Of a DNA stretch of 18,958 bases, positions 7,412 to 14,477 are shown one piece after another. How positions within the stretch are numbered: the first letter of the stretch is position 1; each line of letters opens with the position of its first letter. Under the pieces are notes generated by a model. It worked only from the letters and a program-made list of their open reading frames with translations, did not search any database and was not told where the DNA came from. The translations under genes were made by a program, and so were the position numbers. Source of the stretch: Methanoculleus sp. UBA77 (lineage in GTDB: Archaea > Halobacteriota > Methanomicrobia > Methanomicrobiales > Methanoculleaceae); contig DALN01000125.1 in the NCBI GenBank assembly GCA_002499455.1, positions 20,558 to 39,515 on the forward strand, written 5' to 3'.

Positions 7412-9274
7412 CCCGGCAGAACCGCTTTCTGCCGTCACACACGGTTCAATCAGGGTGACGGAGCCTGTACGGCGCCTCCCCGCCTGTTGTGATGCCTTCC
7501 GGGTATAGGCCTTCATGATATCTGTCCGGGTGATGAATCCGGAGAGCACCCCCGGTTCGTCTGCCGGGACAACAGGCAGGTGGTGAATGTCGTGCTCGGT
7601 CATCAGGCTCAGGGCATCGCGCAACGTGCAGGCGTGGTGAACGGTGAAGACCCGAGAGCTCATGGCCTCCTTCACCGGGGCGTCATGCTTGCCGTTTATC
7701 CGGTTATTTCTGACATCATCGAGAGCGATGATGCCGACGAGTCGCCCCTCCCCATCGAGCACCGGAAACGCCGTGTGCAGCGTCTCGTCGATCAGGTGGA
7801 GTACCCGCCCAACCCTGTCATCGGGCGATACGGTCATGATCCGGTCACGGGGCACCATAACATCGTCTACGCGGATATCCTGGAGGATTTCAACCATATA
7901 TTCGTCTCGATGGGCAGGAGACAGCGACCGGTTCAGCACCTGCTCGCGGAAGATGGTGGACTGGCCGATGAGAATGACTGCCACCGAGACGGCGCCCATC
8001 GCCGGGACGAGCAGGGAGAAGTCGCCGGTCATCTCCACGACCATGATCATGACCGCGATTGGTGCATGAGAGATCGCACCGAAGAGGGCGATCATCCCGA
8101 CGATGAAGAAGACCGGCACAGATTCCGCCGGCACGATGCCGGGGAGCGCGAGGTGCAGCAGGGAACCGAAGGCGCCTCCTGTCGCCCCGCCTATCACCAG
8201 CCCTGGTGCGAAGACGCCGCCGCTTCCCCCCGAGCCGATGGTGAGCGATGTTGTCAGGATCTTTGCAAACGGGAGGAAGAGCAGCACCCCGAGAGGGAGC
8301 ATGTTATACAGGGCAAGCTGCGCAAAGCCGTATCCGGTGCCGAGGCTGCCGAGCCCGACGATTGCTGCTTCGGGAGAGAGGGCTGCAAGAGCGAGGGCGA
8401 ACGTGCCGGTGAGAAACGCCCCTGCCAGGGGTTTGAGGTGGTTTGGAAGGTTGAATCGGCTGAACACCGCTTTAAAGATCCTGTTTGTCCCGTAGAAGGT
8501 GTTTATGTAGATCAGGCCGACTGCCGTCGAGACCACGCCGAGGAGAACGAAGAACGGGATCTGGGAGACATTCCAGGAGGTCGCCGCGGGACCGAATACC
8601 GGTTCAAAACCTTCAACCAGGCCGAACATGGCATACCCGATGACAGAGGCCAGAAACGCGGGAACGATGGCTTCGGTCTCGAAGTCCTGCTTGTAGAGGA
8701 TCTCCGCGGCGAGGATTGCCCCGCCGAGAGGTGCCATGAAGATCGTGCCGATTCCTGCGCCGACACCGGTGGCAATGGCAAGCCTCCGCTCGCGGGCGGA
8801 GAGGCCTAACAGGTCGGCGGCGATCGAACCGAAACCTGCCGAGATCTGTGCGGTCGGTCCCTCACGGCCCGCGCTTCCCCCTGTCGAGATGGTCAGGATG
8901 GCGGAGACTGCTTTGACGAGGGGGACGCGCCAGCGCACTTTCTTCCCTCCGTGAAATGCCTTTATCGCTGCATCGGTCCCGTGGCCTTCCGCCTCCGGGG
9001 CAAGGGTGTAAACGAGGAGGCCGGAGAGAAGCCCGCCGAAACAGATGACGGGGAGGATCATCCAGAGGTGATCGGGTGGAGCCCACTGGCTGATATCCTG
9101 AACGATCTGCCCTTCCTTCGGGAGGTTGAACCCAACGATCCCTTCCATGAAAAATGCAGTTCCTAACTTCAGCCCTTCAAAGAAGAACAGGGCACCGAGG
9201 CCGGCGATGAGCCCGACAATGACGGCGATGAGTATGACCCTCCTGTAAGGAGTAACGGTTTCCTCGATCTGCAT
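7391..9274 (-). CDS. ClC-family chloride channel/antiporter with C-terminal CBS pair
   Basis: The 627-residue membrane protein has the ClC signatures in order: GHGTD (97-101, at the place of GSGIP), GREGP (136-140) with the external gating Glu138, and GSGGSGGVFAPGL (347-359). About ten or more hydrophobic segments fill residues 11-437. Two CBS domains follow (about 468-530 and 535-595), which in the family bind nucleotides and regulate gating, and then a basic tail. By eye, Ile192 stands where the E. coli exchanger has the inner proton Glu203, and Phe442 where it has Tyr445, so transport mode is uncertain. No ribosome site is seen before ATG 9274; the leader may be very short. It is convergent with fdhAB, and it separates fdhAB from fdhC. 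Residue equivalences are a hand alignment. Confidence 0.93.
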   Translation of the reverse strand: MQIEETVTPYRRVILIAVIVGLIAGLGALFFFEGLKLGTAFFMEGIVGFNLPKEGQIVQDISQWAPPDHLWMILPVICFGGLLSGLLVYTLAPEAEGHGTDAAIKAFHGGKKVRWRVPLVKAVSAILTISTGGSAGREGPTAQISAGFGSIAADLLGLSARERRLAIATGVGAGIGTIFMAPLGGAILAAEILYKQDFETEAIVPAFLASVIGYAMFGLVEGFEPVFGPAATSWNVSQIPFFVLLGVVSTAVGLIYINTFYGTNRIFKAVFSRFNLPNHLKPLAGAFLTGTFALALAALSPEAAIVGLGSLGTGYGFAQLALYNMLPLGVLLFLPFAKILTTSLTIGSGGSGGVFAPGLVIGGATGGAFGSLLHLALPGIVPAESVPVFFIVGMIALFGAISHAPIAVMIMVVEMTGDFSLLVPAMGAVSVAVILIGQSTIFREQVLNRSLSPAHRDEYMVEILQDIRVDDVMVPRDRIMTVSPDDRVGRVLHLIDETLHTAFPVLDGEGRLVGIIALDDVRNNRINGKHDAPVKEAMSSRVFTVHHACTLRDALSLMTEHDIHHLPVVPADEPGVLSGFITRTDIMKAYTRKASQQAGRRRTGSVTLIEPCVTAESGSAGKKRVET

Positions 9275-9690
9275 AGAATCTATGAAATATTTTCGTACAA
9301 CCAGATATGCGATTTGATTAACTTCCAGTTGAAGTACATGTATTGTGAATGGACATAATCACCGGACGTCCTGGTGCGGTCTCTTCTCGATGGTTTCTTC
9401 CGTAATGTGGGAGCGGAACGATAACGTCTCTGACGGACAGTTTCTGCCGAAGGAGGCGCTGAGCGCTGATAACGGATCCGGCGGCAGGCCTCATGATGTA
9501 CCGGGTGCTGCCCTTCAGCGGGAACTGCCTGATCTGCTACTGAAGTGGCTGCAGCGCGGAGGGAAACAGGTTCCCTCGTGCCCGGTATGATTCTGACTTC
9601 GCTCATTTCTGCCCGTCCCTGGCTGTGCACATCCGTTGCACCTTGCATCGACCGTCGGGTGGCGGGTGGGCGCGCAGCCCGAACCGGGAT

Positions 9691-9733
9691 GCCCCTCCTC
9701 CAGCGGTTTTGCGCCCCTCCTCAAAATCCGCTG
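9691..9733. repeat. Short direct and inverted repeats in the clc-fdhC gap
   Basis: GCCCCTCCTC occurs at 9691-9700 and again at 9713-9722. Between and after them CAGCGGTTTTG (9701-9711) is complementary to CAAAATCCGCTG (9722-9733) apart from one bulged base, making a possible hairpin with a 10-base loop. The meaning is unknown. Confidence 0.4.
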
Positions 9734-10088
9734 TACATCTTCCGGAGACGCCTGAAAACTCTCCTGCAACTTCCGAACGGCATCTTCCGGGTTGCACCGC
9801 CATCGTGCGGCGGGAGGGTGAGCCTTCCCCGCCGGTGTGCCGTCTGGTGGTCCCCGGAGCAGGCCATATCGGAGGGAGGTGTCGGTTACTGCGGTATCCC
9901 GAAGCCCCGTACCTCCCGTATCGGCAGAAGACCGGCGACTGCTCCGGGAGCAGGGCACCGGGCGGCCTTCCCTCCAGAAAACAGCACATCAGCCTGGCTG
10001 AAATCAGGTTCCTGAGGTTCATTCCGGCGCGCATATTAAACGCGCTGATAGGGCCGTACATTCTTCGTTGTTGAAGGCGAGCCGGGCT

Positions 10089-10112
10089 ACCGCCGGCGGT
10101 CAGGCGCGCCTG
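10089..10112. repeat. Two abutting perfect 12-bp palindromes
   Basis: ACCGCCGGCGGT (10089-10100) is followed directly by CAGGCGCGCCTG (10101-10112). Each is a perfect palindrome and neither extends further. The pair lies in non-coding DNA about 270 bases upstream of fdhC. It could be a protein-binding site or a cruciform; nothing proves a role. Confidence 0.55.
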
Positions 10113-10282
10113 CTCCTGAAAGACCGCGATTATCACCTTAAAACTACCTATATTCTGCGTGGTCCCCAAACCGAAGGCTGGCGCGTTATTTATCGATTCT
10201 TCATGTTTAACTATGGAAATTAACTTACAGCGGCGATAAATGCCCGAAATGAGGTCCCGTTGCCGGGGCACAGCGATCATTT

Positions 10283-10298
10283 CGAAACCTATTAATAG
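10283..10298 (+). promoter_or_regulatory. Probable BRE and TATA box of fdhC
   Basis: CGAAAC directly precedes CTATTAATAG (10289-10298), which is itself a perfect palindrome. The pattern, A-rich BRE then TATA-like box, is archaeal. The start site would be near 10320, giving a leader of about 60 bases. A second candidate, CCTATAC at 10325-10331, would place it near 10355 instead. Confidence 0.45.
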
Positions 10299-10306
10299 CA
10301 CTCTCA

Positions 10307-10356
10307 GATTACTGATTAATTAGACCTATACAGTCTGATTACTTGATGGTATAGGT
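10307..10356 (+). promoter_or_regulatory. Direct and inverted repeats between fdhC promoter and start
   Basis: GATTACTGAT (10307-10316) recurs as GATTACTTGAT (10337-10347), thirty bases apart, about three helical turns. ACCTATAC (10324-10331) is exactly complementary to GTATAGGT (10349-10356), with 17 bases between. These could be a regulator site or, if the upstream start site is used, a hairpin in the fdhC leader. The function is inferred only from position. Confidence 0.4.
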
Positions 10357-10382
10357 AGGACGTTTAGAGAGGTGTATGAAAA

Positions 10383-11255
10383 ATGGTGTTCCATCCTCCA
10401 GTTGCTATCGTAGCAAAAGCGGGTGATGCAGGCAAGTACAAGGTCGGACTGCCGGCCTGGAACATGGTCCTGCGTGGTATCCTGTCGGGAGCTTTCATTG
10501 CCATGGGTGCTGCCCTTGCAACGGTCTGTTCGACCGGTGTTCAGGCAACCGACGTTGCGATGAGGTTCGGTACAGCCAGTCCCGGTTTCGCCCAGTTCAT
10601 CCTGGGTGCTGTCTTCCCTGTGGGGCTTATCATCACAATCATGACCGGTGCCGAACTCTTCACCGGTGACGCGATGCTCGCCCCGATGGCAGCGTTCATC
10701 CACAAGGTCAGCTGGGTAAGTGTGCTCAATCTCTGGGTCTGGGTGTATATCGGAAACTTCATCGGGTCCGTTCTCTTCGCGTACATCATGGCGTACGGCC
10801 CGTGTGTCTCCTTCGATGCCGCCGGAACCGCCACGCTCACTGCGTTCGGTACAAGAGCAATTGCCATAGCGACCGCCAAGACAAGTTACTTCGGTGCCAT
10901 GGGTCTCTGGTCTGTCTTCCTCAAGGCAATCGCCTGTAACTGGCTCGTCAACCTTGCTGTCCTCCTCGGTATCTGCGCCGACGACGCGATCGGTAAGATC
11001 GTCGGTATCTGGTTCCCGATCTTCGCTTTCGTCGCCAGCGGGTTCGAGCACAGCATCGCGAACATGTACTTCATCCCTGCAGGCATCTTCTGCACGGGCA
11101 TTGATCCCACGAAGGCTGTTGACACGGTCAACTGGGTTTCCATGTGGACCAACAACGTCATCCCGGTCACGCTCGGCAACATCGTCGGTGGTCTGTTCTT
11201 CGTCGGTGTCCTCTACTGGGTCGCGTTCAGAAAGGAAATTGCAGCCCTCAAGTAA
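10383..11255 (+). CDS. fdhC: FNT-family formate channel/transporter FdhC
   Basis: The 290-residue protein has the six membrane segments of the FocA/NirC/FdhC family and no signal peptide. The signature SGFEHSIANMYFIPAGI contains the central pore His223, and LPAWNMVLRGILSGAFIAMGAALA forms the first helix. Other family marks are GAELFTGDAML and IACNWLVNLAVLL. It should bring formate into the cell for FdhAB. ATG 10383 is preceded by GAGAGGTG (10367-10374) at 8 bases. The ATG at 10376 is out of frame and gives no protein. In many methanogens fdhC begins the fdhCAB operon; here it stands 3 kb downstream of fdhB with its own promoter region and the opposing clc gene between. Confidence 0.94.
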   Translation: MVFHPPVAIVAKAGDAGKYKVGLPAWNMVLRGILSGAFIAMGAALATVCSTGVQATDVAMRFGTASPGFAQFILGAVFPVGLIITIMTGAELFTGDAMLAPMAAFIHKVSWVSVLNLWVWVYIGNFIGSVLFAYIMAYGPCVSFDAAGTATLTAFGTRAIAIATAKTSYFGAMGLWSVFLKAIACNWLVNLAVLLGICADDAIGKIVGIWFPIFAFVASGFEHSIANMYFIPAGIFCTGIDPTKAVDTVNWVSMWTNNVIPVTLGNIVGGLFFVGVLYWVAFRKEIAALK

Positions 11256-11267
11256 CCCTGATTAACG

Positions 11268-11777
11268 ATGCAAATCGGAAATGTCAAAGTGAGGGTGACG
11301 GCCGTTACGGTGGCCGTCTTCCTCTTTTTTATTGTCCTTGTCCTGGTGTACGCCTATACCTCGCAGGACCCCTATGTGCTGGTCTGGGGCGTTCCTCTGG
11401 CCGTCATGCTGCTGCTCATACCCATGGTGCTCAACTACATGAGCCAGTCGCAGTATGCATCGCTGGTCCCGATCTATGAAGCGGAGGCGAAGAATGCCCG
11501 GATACGGGAGATCAACCTGAATCGGCTCGGCGAACCGGTTCGCATAAAGGGCGTCGTCGAGCGTGTCTACTTCCAGTTCCTCAACCGGCCGCAGTACCTT
11601 GTCGCCGACCGGACAGGTGAGATATCGGTCAAGATGTTCACCTCGCCGGCGGAAGAGATTGAGAAGGGGGATGTGGTCGAGGTGCTCGGAACCGTCGTCA
11701 AGCGCTACATCATGACGGGGGATGCCGTCATCAACTGCGTATCCATCCGGAAAGTCAAGAACAATCAGCAATCCTGA
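11268..11777 (+). CDS. Membrane-anchored OB-fold protein, function unknown
   Basis: The 169-residue protein starts with two hydrophobic helices (about 11-29 and 36-56) separated by a short loop with DPY, then a linker with SQSQYASLVPIYEAEAKNARIREI. From about 86 to 163 it has an OB-like barrel: EPVRIKGVVERVYFQFLN, YLVADRTGEISVKMFT, KGDVVEVLGTVVKRY. This resembles single OB domains of the tRNA-anticodon/RecG wedge type, or NfeD C-terminal domains, here fixed to the membrane on the cytoplasmic side. Nothing shows whether it binds nucleic acid, protein or a metabolite. It starts 12 bases after the fdhC stop, without a clear ribosome site (GATTAACG precedes ATG), so it is probably read from the fdhC transcript by coupling. 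A role in formate transport or membrane organisation is speculation. Confidence 0.82.
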   Translation: MQIGNVKVRVTAVTVAVFLFFIVLVLVYAYTSQDPYVLVWGVPLAVMLLLIPMVLNYMSQSQYASLVPIYEAEAKNARIREINLNRLGEPVRIKGVVERVYFQFLNRPQYLVADRTGEISVKMFTSPAEEIEKGDVVEVLGTVVKRYIMTGDAVINCVSIRKVKNNQQS

Positions 11778-11837
11778 CGCCCGCAGGGCGCCAAGCAATT
11801 CAGTGAAGGGACGGCGGAAACGTGATAGTTTCCTGCC
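11778..11837. terminator. Possible terminator hairpins between the convergent OB-fold gene and herA
   Basis: Immediately after the plus-strand stop CGCCC-GCA-GGGCG (11778-11790) can form a 5-bp hairpin. A second, GGCGGAAAC (11813-11821) with GTTTCCTGCC (11828-11837), has nine pairs with one bulge and lies about 24 bases beyond the herA stop on the minus strand. T-tracts are weak, so this is tentative. Confidence 0.35.
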
Positions 11838-11860
11838 AGCATCTCCTTCGTGCGTTGTCT

Positions 11861-13459
11861 TTAAAACGAATTGTCCAGCCCATCATCGATAGATCTCTTC
11901 TGCGGCCTTCTGTTGAGGTCCTGGATGTAGTCCTCGAAGAGGTGGATCCGGGTGCTCACCGGGAAGGGGATCCCGATGGTGCTGATGACCGCTTCTCCCG
12001 CTTCGAGTGTCTGAATCTCTGTGTCCAGACGGGAGAGATCCTGTTTTGCGCTGCTCGCGATGATATCGCGGTCTCCGCGGTCCGAGAGCCCCATCACCAC
12101 GAAGGTGTTCAGCTGGGCAAGGACCCGGGCGTCGATGTTCTTCGGTTGCTGGGTGACCACGCAGAGCCCGACGCCGAACTTCCGCCCCTCCATCGCGGCC
12201 TCCCGGAATATCCGGGTGCTTCCCGTTCCCGGTCCCAGCACCCGCTGGGCCTCCTCGATGGTGATCAGCACCTGTTTTGGCTCCTCTGCGCTCTTCGCGT
12301 CCTCGCCCTGGTGGTCGCGCATGATCCTGCGGGTTATGATCGAGAGAACGAAGAGCTCGCTCTGTTCGCTCATGCCGGGGATATCGATCAGGACGACCTT
12401 GTTCAGGTGGAGCGCTTTTATGATGTCCGGGATCGAGGAGCCCTGCTTCCGGAGGAAGCCCCGGTTCCGGGTGAGCATCCCCGTGATCCGGCGCTGCATC
12501 ACGGAGAGCGTACTCGCGGAGAAGTTCTTGAGGTCTTTTGCGATCCCCTTGTGCGGGCCGGCATAGGTCTCGGCATCGAAGGTTGCAGGGTCGATCCCCT
12601 GGAAGAACTCGATCACCTCTGAACCGGGTCTGTCTGCGAGCATCTCCACGATCTCGTGCTGGGGCGGGGAGTGCTCGTAGAGGAGGAGAAGGTCGGGCAT
12701 CCGGAAGTCGTCGTAATCGAGATAGAGCTGGTCGAGGAAGTACTTCTTCCTGAACGGCTCCGGCCGCGTGGAGAAGACCGCAAGCCCGTCACGTCCCGCC
12801 TGGTAATGCAGGAGCCCCTGCGTCGCCTCTCCGCTCGAGGACCGCCCTCCCGCAACGTACTCGCCGTGCGGGTCGACGATGAGGAGCCCGAACTCCCGTG
12901 CCTGCATGCAGGAGGCGCAGAAGACCTTCATGAAGTTGCTCTTTCCCATGCCGGTCGTCGCAAAGACGCCCATGTGCTGCCGCATCACCGCAGAATGGAG
13001 CGCCACCCGCACGTCCTGCAGGACGTCCTGGCCGGTCTTCATCAGGCCGACCTCGATCCCGCCCATCACCTGGCGCAGGAACGCAAAGTCACGGGATTCC
13101 GGCTGCTCGACGCGGGAGAACTTCGCGGGGAGTGTTCGGGGTTTCCGGAAGGCGCCGTCTTCCCCCACGTAGCCGAGAGGGATTGCCTCGACGAGGATGA
13201 AGACGTCCTCCCCGATCCCGTAGAAGTGCTCGGTATGGGGGCGGGTGTCCCACTTGGGGTCGGAGAAGTTGCACTCGTGGATGAGGTCGGTAACCTTCGC
13301 AAAGAACGTCAGTCCCTTGATGCTGTCGGTGATCTTCAAGACATCCCCGAGGTAGAGTTCCTCGTCGTGGGGAACGGCAAACCGGTAACTGAGGACCCGG
13401 TCCCCGATCAGGCGGTACTTCGAGGCGTCGTCGCCGTCAATATCGATCAAACTCATCAT
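11861..13459 (-). CDS. herA: HerA bipolar DNA translocase/helicase
   Basis: The 532-residue FtsK/HerA-type ATPase has an N-terminal HAS barrel (about 15-120), then Walker A GVFATTGMGKSN (164-175, Lys173), LLIVDPHGEY (192-201), Walker B with ITIEEAQ (399-405), and the sensor stretch EGRKFGVGLCVVTQQPKNID (424-443). HerA hexamers pump DNA into NurA to resect double-strand breaks after Mre11-Rad50. The open frame begins with GTG at 13468, but ATG 13459 sits five bases after GGTGA (13470-13466), so it is preferred; the family start is also close to this point. It overlaps the end of nurA by 23 bases and is the last gene of the four-gene unit. The C-terminal KRSIDDGLDNSF is a short polar tail. Confidence 0.95.
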   Translation of the reverse strand: MMSLIDIDGDDASKYRLIGDRVLSYRFAVPHDEELYLGDVLKITDSIKGLTFFAKVTDLIHECNFSDPKWDTRPHTEHFYGIGEDVFILVEAIPLGYVGEDGAFRKPRTLPAKFSRVEQPESRDFAFLRQVMGGIEVGLMKTGQDVLQDVRVALHSAVMRQHMGVFATTGMGKSNFMKVFCASCMQAREFGLLIVDPHGEYVAGGRSSSGEATQGLLHYQAGRDGLAVFSTRPEPFRKKYFLDQLYLDYDDFRMPDLLLLYEHSPPQHEIVEMLADRPGSEVIEFFQGIDPATFDAETYAGPHKGIAKDLKNFSASTLSVMQRRITGMLTRNRGFLRKQGSSIPDIIKALHLNKVVLIDIPGMSEQSELFVLSIITRRIMRDHQGEDAKSAEEPKQVLITIEEAQRVLGPGTGSTRIFREAAMEGRKFGVGLCVVTQQPKNIDARVLAQLNTFVVMGLSDRGDRDIIASSAKQDLSRLDTEIQTLEAGEAVISTIGIPFPVSTRIHLFEDYIQDLNRRPQKRSIDDGLDNSF

Positions 13460-14477
13460 GGTAGTCACCGAAGATGCCGGTGTAGTCGGCGAGGTTCATG
13501 CCGAGCAGGTCCATCCCCCGGATGATGTCCTGGCGGACCTGTTCGACTGCATCCTTCCCGATCTTGGTGGTCTGGTGGGCGTCGAGGAGCGGGTAGGGGT
13601 AGCCCGTGACCCTGCCGTCGTCGGCAAAGGATGCAAGCGCGGAGAAGACCCGGTCGACCTTCTCGGGGCTGTAATACCTGGGAATCTCCACTTTGAACGC
13701 CCGCTCTGCCCGCGGGTGCAGCCGCGTAACATACTGCTCTCCCCGCTGCTTCCAGGGATAGGTACTCCGGCGGTCGATCAGGCCCTCGGCGTCGGAGACG
13801 CAGAGATACCAGGGTTCGGGAACGGCAAGGTCGCAGGCAAGCCGCTCCGCCGCCGGGACGATCGGGTATCCCTTGCCCCAGGTGAGCGACGTCCGTTTCG
13901 TCACCGCGGCGATGAGCACGCCACGGAGGTTGCAGAGGTTTAAGAGGTTCTCGATGACCTCGTCGTGGCTCGCGTGGCGGACCTGGAGCGCGCCGTCGAG
14001 GATGATGAGGTCTCCGGCTTCGAGCTCCGCTGCCATCTCCATCGCGGCCCAGTACTCCAGGGTATCCCGCATGACGGCGGTGTTCCTGACCGGGTCGTCG
14101 TGATCGAGATGCACCTTCGGGGAGCAGTGGAAGCAGTCGTAAAAGAGCGTGTCGAAGTCCTCGTTCCCGGCGCCCGGGTTGACCGTGACGATATGGAGAG
14201 GCGTCGTCCGGTGACAGGTGCGCGTGCCCCTGGCATACGTGCTGACCGATGCCCTGACGGCGGCGACGGCAAAACTGCCGGCGTCGAGGATGATGCTGTT
14301 GCTCCCGTCCACCGCACAGACCGCCCCGTCGAACTCTGCCCGGCAGTGCCGGTAGGATGCCGCGTCGAACCCGCCCGCAATCGAGAACCGGCCGGCAAGG
14401 TCCTCCGGGACGGACTCCCGGATCTTCCCGGCGATCCGCTGGATCGCATCCTGGTAGAGCGTCTTCTGGTCCATCAT
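13437..14477 (-). CDS. nurA: NurA 5'-3' nuclease
   Basis: The 346-residue protein has the RNase H-like NurA domain. Likely metal and catalytic residues are Asp57 in CAVDGSNS, Asp161 in LIILDGALQ, the TKRTS motif at 193-197, and Asp299/His301 in PLLDAHQTTKI. The ring-forming NurA dimer docks on HerA and degrades the 5' strand in a Mn-dependent way. The ATG at 14477 overlaps the rad50 TGA as ATGA (4 bases); a second ATG follows at once. GGGAG lies about five bases ahead on the minus strand. The motifs were placed by eye against remembered NurA families. Confidence 0.93.
   Translation of the reverse strand: MMDQKTLYQDAIQRIAGKIRESVPEDLAGRFSIAGGFDAASYRHCRAEFDGAVCAVDGSNSIILDAGSFAVAAVRASVSTYARGTRTCHRTTPLHIVTVNPGAGNEDFDTLFYDCFHCSPKVHLDHDDPVRNTAVMRDTLEYWAAMEMAAELEAGDLIILDGALQVRHASHDEVIENLLNLCNLRGVLIAAVTKRTSLTWGKGYPIVPAAERLACDLAVPEPWYLCVSDAEGLIDRRSTYPWKQRGEQYVTRLHPRAERAFKVEIPRYYSPEKVDRVFSALASFADDGRVTGYPYPLLDAHQTTKIGKDAVEQVRQDIIRGMDLLGMNLADYTGIFGDYHDEFDRY

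Larger units (their letters stand above)
9275..10282. other. About 1 kb gap without a convincing gene
   Basis: Several overlapping open frames exist on both strands, but none has a ribosome site, recognisable domain, or consistent composition. The left end (9275-9350) is AT-rich and must hold the clc promoter; CATATC on the minus strand near 9305-9310 is a candidate. The middle (about 9560-10000) is GC-rich with short repeats. The part from 10130 on is AT-rich, with TATA-like words at 10147-10155 (CCTATATTC) and 10186-10195. One minus-strand stretch near 9727-9800 reads like protein and may be a gene remnant. No tRNA or CRISPR repeat is seen. Confidence 0.6.

Noticed and set aside
9280..10301. 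Several overlapping open frames of 80-230 codons on both strands in the gap
   Set aside because: Composition is dominated by Arg, Pro, Gly and Ser as expected for non-coding high-GC DNA; no ribosome sites, domains or plausible starts.
10239..10322. 27-codon frame starting MPEMRSRCRG upstream of fdhC
   Set aside because: No ribosome site and it runs across the probable fdhC promoter.
13460..13468. GTG 13468 as the herA start
   Set aside because: GGTGA overlaps this codon and is spaced correctly for ATG 13459 instead.
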